From: an uncultured Christensenella sp. | GTDB taxonomy: Bacteria; Bacillota; Clostridia; Christensenellales; Borkfalkiaceae | Direction: 5' to 3' | Length of the DNA: 23,046 bases | NCBI GenBank assembly: GCA_910578655.1 | Contig: CAJTQE010000022.1 | Location: 683-23,728 of the forward strand | Part shown: positions 15,779-20,673 of the stretch, piece after piece | Numbering within the stretch: position 1 is the first letter of the stretch | How the letters are laid out: the number at the start of each line of letters is the position of its first letter | The notes under the pieces: model-generated | Databases searched by the model: none | What the model was told of the DNA's origin: nothing | The model's input: only the letters and a program-made list of their open reading frames with translations | Translations under genes and position numbers: made by a program

Positions 15779-15971
15779 TCAAGGCTTTTTATCTACCTGA
15801 TTTTTGTCTTCCGCGTGACAGAATTCACGAGGAAATCCCGGCTTTATAAGTTTATTGTGAAAGGTTATTTGCGTGGCTATATTACGATTTAGCTATATCC
15901 CCGTCCGTACAGTGAACCGTGGAATTTTCGGTAGCATAATCCCACTGTCGCCTTTTGTAACGGAATTCCAT
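15779..15971 (-). pseudogene. Small gene broken by a 16-bp duplication
   Basis: Reading minus from ATG 15971 gives 29 codons (MEFRYKRRQWDYATEN ... TDGDIAKS) and then a stop at 15882. A second frame continues as NIATQITFHNKLIKPG ... EDKNQVDKKP and stops at 15779. The junction contains a direct repeat ATATAGC spaced exactly 16 nt (plus coordinates 15876-15882 and 15892-15898). Removing one 16-nt unit joins the two frames into a single 58-aa protein reading TDGDIATQITFH across the repair. I therefore infer a tandem duplication or insertion that disrupted the gene. The protein family is not known to me. It has a strong promoter at 16041-16069, so transcription may persist; a structured RNA is an alternative. 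Confidence 0.55.
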
Positions 15972-16040
15972 TGAGCTATCGTCCCTTTAAAAGTTATATG
16001 CGCAAGCGAACCGCAATCTCTGAAGGCTCCGATATCGATA

Positions 16041-16069
16041 CTTATACTGCAATTCGTTTAGTATGTCAA
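16041..16069 (-). promoter_or_regulatory. Strong minus-strand promoter
   Basis: -35 TTGACA (16069-16064), 17-nt spacer, -10 TATAAG (16046-16041). It drives the broken small gene at 15779-15971 with a leader of about 63 nt, and lies 14 bp from the hairpin at 16084-16107. Confidence 0.75.
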
Positions 16070-16083
16070 TAGCAGTAAAAATG

Positions 16084-16107
16084 CAGCCGCGACATATGCC
16101 GCGGCTG
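16084..16107. terminator. Bidirectional hairpin terminator, near copy of the one before galE
   Basis: CAGCCGCG and CGCGGCTG arms with a short inner ACATATGC. Minus side runs into CATTTTTAC, plus side into TATTTTTATTTTTT. It matches the 24-bp palindrome at 2988-3011 at 21 positions. Confidence 0.75.
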
Positions 16108-16116
16108 TAAGTATTT

Positions 16117-16248
16117 TTATTTTTTGGATGGGTCATCTTTCTTTTTTGTTGCTTTTTTCTTTTTTTTATGTCGATACGGTCTTGTTAACATAATAAAAAT
16201 AATTAGCGGTATAATTAAAATTAATGTTATTAAACTTAATATTATCAT
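16117..16248 (-). CDS. Possible 43-aa protein: one membrane helix plus lysine-rich tail
   Basis: Minus-strand frame starting at ATG 16248: about 23 hydrophobic residues (MIILSLITLILIIPLIIFIM), then TRPYRH and a tail with HKKKKKATKKKDD. The stop lies 10 bp before the terminator at 16084, which supports a real transcript end. No ribosome site is seen, and the frame stays open about 135 nt upstream without another ATG, so the start is uncertain. Hydrophobic helix plus basic C-terminus is the layout of filamentous-phage major coat proteins, but there is no acidic N-terminus and no signal cleavage site. A host small membrane protein is equally possible. Confidence 0.35.
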   Translation of the reverse strand: MIILSLITLILIIPLIIFIMLTRPYRHKKKKKATKKKDDPSKK

Positions 16249-16310
16249 TAATTTATTTGATTTTACAATACCAACTATTAAAAACTCAATACTTATGCTG
16301 TATTTGTATA

Positions 16311-16347
16311 ATCTGATTGCAACATATAGTTGCAGTCGGATTTTTTT
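16311..16347 (+). terminator. Intrinsic terminator with 13-bp stem
   Basis: ATCTGATTGCAAC (16311-16323) pairs at all 13 positions (three G-T) with the arm 16329-16341 around ATATA, followed by seven T. It sits at the likely left border of the mobile element. Confidence 0.8.
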
Positions 16348-16590
16348 ATGCCGTGAGTGTCGGCATTGTAGGCATTCCCCCTTTGTGTATTAGACGGTTT
16401 AAGGCACACAAAAAAGCCACAAACTATCTGTCCGGATTGTTCAGTAAAACCAAAGAGTGTGAACGTCGTCACGTATCAGCGAAGGCGTAGTCAATTCTGA
16501 TGAAAAGGCTTTCCGTCTTTTACTTTGATACAGTCGCCTTAGGGCGTTGTAAATAAATATTTTAATGGCGTAAAGCCAAAAGGAGCAGTT
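16348..16590 (+). other. Leader region of the mobile element, no intact gene
   Basis: No complete gene is seen. Two fragments with cysteine pairs in different frames (CRECRHC near 16350 and TICPDC near 16430) could be a decayed zinc ribbon. An 18-codon ORF MKRLSVFYFDTVALG starts near 16500. TTGATA near 16534 may be a -35, but the -10 is weak. GGC-GTAAA-GCC precedes the ribosome site AAAGGAG of the SSB-like gene. Confidence 0.35.
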
Positions 16591-16890
16591 ATGCAAATTT
16601 CATTATTTAAGAAGGTAGGCACATACAAGGATAAGAAAGACGGTAAAGAAAAACAGTACACAAATTTCTATTTGCGCTGTGGCGATAGCTTAATACCTAT
16701 CGAGCCTTGTTTCTTCCCTGATAAGGACAATGATAACAGAGATTATCAGTATGCAGGGCGCAAGGAAGTTATGAAAGCTTTTGCGGATACTCTTCCCGAT
16801 AAAGCCGTTAAAGAAAAGCCCGAAGAAAAAGGCGAGTATAAACCGCAATTACAGCCTATGCCCGACGACGATAGTGGCATACCCTTTTAA
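16591..16890 (+). CDS. Single-stranded-DNA-binding-like protein with SSB-type acidic tip
   Basis: A 99-aa protein beginning MQISLFKKVGTYKDKKDGKE, with beta-strand-like YTNFYLRCGDSLIPIEPCFF and a charged linker (KEKPEEKGEYKPQ). Its last residues are DDDSGIPF. That acidic tip ending in IPF matches the C-terminal partner-binding tip of bacterial SSB. Length and position (before the origin and Rep) fit the ssDNA-binding protein of a rolling-circle phage (pV role: coats the single strand). The start follows AAAAGGAG by 6 nt. The fold assignment is inference, because the N-terminal part is too divergent to match by eye. Confidence 0.6.
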   Translation: MQISLFKKVGTYKDKKDGKEKQYTNFYLRCGDSLIPIEPCFFPDKDNDNRDYQYAGRKEVMKAFADTLPDKAVKEKPEEKGEYKPQLQPMPDDDSGIPF

Positions 16891-16911
16891 TGCTTATGAA
16901 GATTAAAAGTG

Positions 16912-17060
16912 CGTGTAAAACGTGTAAAAGGTGTAAAAGCAATTACCGTGTGTGGATAACACACCAAACACTATTATATATATGCGAACCGCTTAGGGCT
17001 TGTCCAAGCGGTTCGCTAAAAGGTGTAAAAGGTGTAAAAAATATTGTTTAAGGTGTAAAA
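16912..17060. other. Candidate replication origin: iterons, DnaA box, hairpin
   Basis: Six copies of GTGTAAAA lie in two groups: three in tandem at 9-bp steps (16913, 16922, 16931), then 17023 and 17032 at 9-bp spacing and 17053. Between the groups is TGTGGATAA (16951-16959), the exact complement of the DnaA box TTATCCACA, inside GTGTG-GATAA-CACAC. AT-rich CTATTATATATATG follows. Next is a perfect 11-bp stem, GCGAACCGCTT (16984-16994) with its complement at 17006-17016, around the 11-nt loop AGGGCTTGTCC. The HUH-type Rep gene begins 32 bp later. Iterons plus DnaA box suggest theta-type initiation or Rep autoregulation; a hairpin next to an HUH Rep suggests a nicking site in the loop. I infer an origin, type unresolved. 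Confidence 0.75.
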
Positions 17061-17091
17061 CAAATGCGCTTTAAGTTCAAGGGGTTAAATA

Positions 17092-17637
17092 ATGAACTTA
17101 AAAATGTGTGAAATAAGTACTGACGTTGACAAGTTAAAGGTTGACTTACAAGCAACGTTTATGAAGTATACCACTATTAAAAAGTGGGCTTACATAATTC
17201 ACGATAAAGACGATACCCGTCCTCACTATCATATCGCGTTACACTTCGGCGGTGCAAGTGTTGATACAAAGCAGGTTGCAGAATGGTTTCAACTCGGATA
17301 TACGGATAAAGACGGCAACGAGCATACGCTTGAATGGGCAACGAATGCAAGTAGTCAATGTATTACTTCTTCAACTCTTTTAAGCGTTGTAAGCGGTTCA
17401 ACTTTAAATGCCGATTTATCGAAAGCTGGAAAGGATGCAGACTCTGCAAGCGTTGCTATTTTTGAGTTTAGCGGTTTACCTTCTCTTGATACTTATCTTG
17501 GTCGTACGTCTGACTTAACTTCATTTGAATTAAATAGAAAAACAAAGTTTATTCTTGTATCCGGTTATGCTTCTGGCGGTTGGGCGGATACTGATATGGC
17601 AAAATTGCCTGCGTGTTTCTCGATAACAAAAAATTAA
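17092..17637 (+). CDS. HUH-type replication protein, apparently chimeric or truncated
   Basis: A 181-aa product. Residues 1-70 resemble the N-terminus of rolling-circle Rep proteins: KWAYIIHDKDDTRPHYHIAL contains the metal-binding His-x-His motif (H45, H47), followed by a helix VAEWFQLG. In such proteins the catalytic tyrosine motif lies further on, in a segment ending with Y-x-x-K or similar. From about residue 80 the character changes (TLEWATNASSQCITSS, then AIFEFSGLPSLDTYLG and YASGGWADTDMAKLPACF), and no tyrosine-lysine motif or Rep-like sequence is seen. I infer a fusion of the Rep start to another gene's end by an in-frame deletion, or an assembly join. The ribosome site is AAGGGG before ATG. 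A hairpin follows at 17653. Confidence 0.6.
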   Translation: MNLKMCEISTDVDKLKVDLQATFMKYTTIKKWAYIIHDKDDTRPHYHIALHFGGASVDTKQVAEWFQLGYTDKDGNEHTLEWATNASSQCITSSTLLSVVSGSTLNADLSKAGKDADSASVAIFEFSGLPSLDTYLGRTSDLTSFELNRKTKFILVSGYASGGWADTDMAKLPACFSITKN

Positions 17638-17652
17638 ATAATTAAAAAGGTG

Positions 17653-17678
17653 TGGCGGTTGGCAAAAGTCAACCGCCA
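17653..17678 (+). terminator. Hairpin between Rep and the secreted protein gene
   Basis: TGGCGGTTG (17653-17661) pairs with CAACCGCCA (17670-17678) around an 8-nt loop. TAGGTTTTATT follows, part of which is the ribosome site of the next gene. It could attenuate transcription into the 468-aa gene rather than fully stop it. Confidence 0.55.
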
Positions 17679-17689
17679 TAGGTTTTATT

Positions 17690-19096
17690 ATGAAAAGTAA
17701 AATTTTAAAAATTTGCAATTTAATAGCAATAGCTGTTCTCGCAGTTCTGCTTTGTCTGTTCGGCGTGTTCGGTGCAGTAAGTTCTACTGTTGTTTATGCC
17801 GAAACTTCGGCGGAAGTCTTGCAGGACTTGCGGAAAGATAAAGACTTTAACGAAAACGATTATCCTTACGTTTCAGACGACTACGGCTTGCACGTTATAC
17901 AGATTGCCGAAAGCTCGAATAAAGAACTGTTCGTTTACGCTTATCAGCCGTGTCACGATACATACGACCTTATAGGTACTAAGATTTCAATAAGTTACGG
18001 CTATTCGTTGAACGGCGCAGGACTTACTCCGAAACTTTACAATTTAAAGTTATTGTCTACGAGCGGAACGCTGGATAAATATCACGTAGAGGGCTTTACC
18101 GTTCCGAACGACGGCGACCGTTATTACAATATAGTTGAAATATTCCGTATGGTGAATACCGATATTGACGAAATAGACGAGTCGTTCCCGAAAACGGATA
18201 TAGCGTATTCGGTAGGTCAGCAATGGTATGTTTGCGATTTGAACGGAAGCAAGCACTATGAAATGAATACGTTTAATACGCTGTACGTGGAAACGGTATT
18301 TAATGGAAATTTTACTTTTTCAGACGGTTTGACGTGGAAAGATTTAATTCATACACAAGAACCTAAGGACTGTTGGTTTTACTGTTTTAGCGTTGAGGAT
18401 TACGTTATAAAGCATATTTATGATGCCGATTTAAATTACTCAATACGTGATGTTCGTGATACTTACGGTTATGGCGACCATACATTAACATATTCAAACG
18501 AACGATTAAATCAAGTTGTAAGACTTAAAGACAGCGACAAAATGACGTATATTAGTCCTGGCTTGGGGGCGCCGGATTTAGAATGGAATAGAATTTTGTC
18601 TGCCGAAGAATTTATTAAAATTGCGGAAAGTCAAGGTGCTAAAATTTCTGATACTCAAAGAGAAAAAATTAAATCAAGTCAATGGGTATTTACTTATCTG
18701 GAAACGGAAAGAACGGAAGATAAATACGGCTCTTCTATGACGGGCGGTGTGCATCACATTGATAATTATGAAGACGTTTATGACGTTGGTCTTCTTCGGT
18801 TGCATTTTCAAGATACAAGCGGTAATTATTATGATTTAGGTGTTGTAAATGACCTTACTGACCCTGATAATATTGCAGATGGCAGAACCGAAACAGACTT
18901 ACTTAAAGCATTTGGGGAGTTTTGGGAAATGTTTGTAAAGGCTATTGGGTTAATTTTATTTGTAGTTTTACTTTGTGTACTTATAAATTTTATTAAGCCT
19001 GTCAAGGATATTTTTAAATTTGTTTTTAAAGCTATTAAGTTTGCTATTTTCGCTCCGTTTAAATTGCTAAAAAGCATATTTAAAAAAGGCGGTTAA
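17690..19096 (+). CDS. Secreted protein with C-terminal membrane anchor (pIII-like architecture)
   Basis: A 468-aa protein. Residues 1-38 are a clear signal peptide (MKSKILKICNLIAIAVLAVL, likely cut after VYA). A long polar ectodomain (about 39-400) follows, with several Cys and many aromatic residues. The C-terminal region is a hydrophobic helix (AIGLILFVVLLCVLINFI) and then a basic, partly amphipathic tail with FKLLKSIFKKGG. That layout fits the minor coat/adsorption protein pIII of filamentous phages, or any type-I surface protein. Sequence alone does not name a family. Just before the helix it carries NDLTDPDNIADGRTE; a near match occurs in the small membrane protein at 19114-19386 on the other strand. 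A terminator overlaps the stop codon. Confidence 0.6.
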   Translation: MKSKILKICNLIAIAVLAVLLCLFGVFGAVSSTVVYAETSAEVLQDLRKDKDFNENDYPYVSDDYGLHVIQIAESSNKELFVYAYQPCHDTYDLIGTKISISYGYSLNGAGLTPKLYNLKLLSTSGTLDKYHVEGFTVPNDGDRYYNIVEIFRMVNTDIDEIDESFPKTDIAYSVGQQWYVCDLNGSKHYEMNTFNTLYVETVFNGNFTFSDGLTWKDLIHTQEPKDCWFYCFSVEDYVIKHIYDADLNYSIRDVRDTYGYGDHTLTYSNERLNQVVRLKDSDKMTYISPGLGAPDLEWNRILSAEEFIKIAESQGAKISDTQREKIKSSQWVFTYLETERTEDKYGSSMTGGVHHIDNYEDVYDVGLLRLHFQDTSGNYYDLGVVNDLTDPDNIADGRTETDLLKAFGEFWEMFVKAIGLILFVVLLCVLINFIKPVKDIFKFVFKAIKFAIFAPFKLLKSIFKKGG

Positions 19097-19107
19097 TACC
19101 GCCTTTT
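19084..19107. terminator. Bidirectional terminator overlapping the stop of the pIII-like gene
   Basis: AAAAGGCGGT (19084-19093) and ACCGCCTTTT (19098-19107) are perfect 10-nt arms around TAAT, which contains the stop codon. It serves the convergent gene pair on both sides. Confidence 0.88.
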
Positions 19108-19113
19108 AAGTAT

Positions 19114-19386
19114 TTAGTATTTACTACAAATTATGCAACCGAGAACAACAAGCAAAAAATTTAATGCGATAGCCGTTATTATAATCGTCGGTTTTATCCA
19201 CGTTTTGTTTTTTATTGCTTCATTGTTGCAATTCTTATATAAATAATAAATTATACAAGCTGAAATAATTGTAATAGCTACTGCTATAAGCGTAATTACT
19301 ATGGTTAAAGTAAATCGAGTATCTACTGTTGTGTACCCGTCAGGAATATTGTCGGGGTCTGTTAAATCGGTAAGTAAATTATACAT
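19114..19386 (-). CDS. Small two-helix membrane protein downstream of the nuclease gene
   Basis: A 90-aa product. The N-terminus reads MYNLLTDLTDPDNIPDGYTT, then a first helix (about 27-50, LTIVITLIAVAITIISACII), a short polar loop (YKNCNNEAIKNKTW) and a second helix (IIITAIALNFLLVVLGCIIC). The gene starts 5 nt after the nuclease stop without a strong ribosome site, so translation is probably coupled. The DLTDPDNIPDG motif also occurs just before the membrane anchor of the secreted protein on the opposite strand. Function unknown. As partner of a nuclease in a phage-like element, an immunity or exclusion membrane protein is one idea. Confidence 0.6.
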   Translation of the reverse strand: MYNLLTDLTDPDNIPDGYTTVDTRFTLTIVITLIAVAITIISACIIYYLYKNCNNEAIKNKTWIKPTIIITAIALNFLLVVLGCIICSKY

Positions 19387-19391
19387 TGCTT

Positions 19392-20318
19392 TTATTCATC
19401 CAAATAGTTTAGTTCATCTTTTTTATATTTTGCAAGCTTTATATCCAATGAAGTATCTACGTCTTTCATATCTTTTTCATATGTGCTGATTAGTGTAATT
19501 CCTTTTTCTCTATACTTGGGAATTTTATATTCTTTTCTTCTTGTGTATTCAAGATTGCTTTCATCGTATCCCCAGTGTTCAAGGTAAACGTCTAATTCAG
19601 GTAAATAGAAATCGGGGTGGAATATTTCCCCATTGATTACTAAGGCTTTTTCATAGGCGTGGGCTATTTTGTGTTCAAATAAATAGTTATCTATGTCGCG
19701 CTCTGATTTTGATTTAACTACGTGTCCGTCTTTACAAACATATAAGCCTTCGTATGACTCATCAAGCAATTCTAATTGTTGGTCTTTTGTAACAGTTATT
19801 TTTAGTAGCAAAGTTTTATTGCGATATTTGGCAAAACAAGATTTACAGAAAACAAATTCACCACTTTCATTATTGCATAGCAAGCATTTTTTTGAATTAG
19901 TAGAATTATTTGTTTCTTCAATGGTATTTTCGTTTAATTCTTTTTCAGTATGAATAGCGTTTTTACCGTCTATGGCTTTTGCTGTTTCTAAATGATTATT
20001 GGCATTAAGAATTTTTAGTAAATCTTCATTAGTGTATTTTTTCCAACAGTCATTACAAAAAGCATAACCCGTTGTTTTTGTATCGCATAAAATACATTTA
20101 TTAAAACCTGTGCTGGGTAATTCGTTAAAATGTGTTTTTCTACAATCGCACAGTTTACCTGTTTCGTGCCATTTGCTGCAGTCGGGACATTGTTCTATTT
20201 CTTTTCTGAATAGCATTTGACTGTGTTTATAGCATAAACCGTCTTTACGGGGGTGCTTTCCGTAAACTAAATAAGTGGGCTCGCCGCAAATAGGACATAC
20301 TTTAATATCTTTATCCAT
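19392..20318 (-). CDS. Zinc-ribbon protein with C-terminal PD-(D/E)XK nuclease-like domain
   Basis: A 308-aa protein rich in cysteine pairs: C8/C11, C44/C47, C57/C59, and two copies of a zinc ribbon, C75-C78-C88-C91 (KCILCD...FCNDCWKKY) and C145-C148-C158-C161 (KCLLCN...FCKSCFAKY). The C-terminal part (about 200-290) has the order SKSERDID, then YEKALVINGEIFHPDFYLP and DVYLEHWGY. This matches PD-(D/E)XK-fold nucleases of the kind with S-x-x-E, P-D-F and an acid-x-W strand; likely metal ligands are E206, D236 and E247. Start ATG 20318 has AGAGGT upstream and its own promoter; a longer frame starting upstream would pass through that promoter. It is read opposite to the phage structural genes, which is typical of a cargo or regulatory module. 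Confidence 0.7.
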   Translation of the reverse strand: MDKDIKVCPICGEPTYLVYGKHPRKDGLCYKHSQMLFRKEIEQCPDCSKWHETGKLCDCRKTHFNELPSTGFNKCILCDTKTTGYAFCNDCWKKYTNEDLLKILNANNHLETAKAIDGKNAIHTEKELNENTIEETNNSTNSKKCLLCNNESGEFVFCKSCFAKYRNKTLLLKITVTKDQQLELLDESYEGLYVCKDGHVVKSKSERDIDNYLFEHKIAHAYEKALVINGEIFHPDFYLPELDVYLEHWGYDESNLEYTRRKEYKIPKYREKGITLISTYEKDMKDVDTSLDIKLAKYKKDELNYLDE

Positions 20319-20346
20319 ATAAAACCTCTTTTGTTTTGTATGGTAA

Positions 20347-20375
20347 ATTATACCAAAACAAAAAAATAAAATCAA
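20347..20375 (-). promoter_or_regulatory. Promoter of the nuclease operon
   Basis: Minus strand: -35 TTGATT (20375-20370), 17-nt spacer, -10 TATAAT (20352-20347). The -10 sits in TGGTA-AATTA-TACCA, a short palindrome that could be an operator. The gap to the divergent plus-strand genes is only 70 bp. Confidence 0.7.
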
Positions 20376-20388
20376 GGAAAAATTAAAA

Positions 20389-20577
20389 ATGCAAATATTA
20401 ATATACATTCTTATCGGCTTATTTATATTAGATATTGTACTTGGCTTAGTTTCAGGTTACATAGACGGTAAACGTGCAGCGCGGTTGGAAATGCGCTTAG
20501 AATGGTTTGAACAACATTTATACGACGAAATGTCAGATGACGTGTTTTCCGAATTTAAGGACGGTGACGGTAAATGA
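20389..20577 (+). CDS. Small membrane protein of 62 aa
   Basis: N-terminal hydrophobic helix (MQILIYILIGLFILDIVLGL), then a soluble charged part ending MSDDVFSEFKDGDGK. No signal cleavage site is evident. The ribosome site is AAGGA, about 11 nt before the ATG, longer than ideal. The stop overlaps the next gene's ATG (ATGA), so the three genes 20389-22806 form a coupled unit leading to the morphogenesis-type ATPase. A structural or assembly role in the element is likely but unproven. Confidence 0.6.
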   Translation: MQILIYILIGLFILDIVLGLVSGYIDGKRAARLEMRLEWFEQHLYDEMSDDVFSEFKDGDGK

Positions 20578-20672
20578 AAAATATAAAAAACGTAATAAAG
20601 ATAGTAGCTGTCGTTGTAATTGTAATCGTTGTCGGCTATTTCGTGTTCACGTTCGGACAGTTGGGGGCGTGA
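20574..20672 (+). CDS. 32-aa hydrophobic protein, possible coat-type peptide
   Basis: Starts at ATG 20574, overlapping the previous stop by 4 nt, and ends one base before the ATG of the ATPase gene. The product has a basic start (MKNIKNVIKI), an almost pure hydrophobic helix rich in Val and Ile, and a short end (FTFGQLGA). Size and gene position fit small virion or assembly proteins of filamentous phages. It lacks the basic C-terminus expected of a major coat protein, so this identification is tentative. Translational coupling on both sides makes a real gene likely. Confidence 0.55.
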   Translation: MKNIKNVIKIVAVVVIVIVVGYFVFTFGQLGA

Positions 20673-20673
20673 T

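Noticed and set aside
15779..16034. Region considered as RNase P, tmRNA or 6S RNA
   Set aside because: None of the conserved cores of these RNAs could be matched on either strand; a protein frame rejoined by removing 16 nt explains it better.
16912..17060. GTGTAAAA repeats considered as a CRISPR array
   Set aside because: Repeats are 8-9 bp with no spacers of uniform length; they fit iterons.
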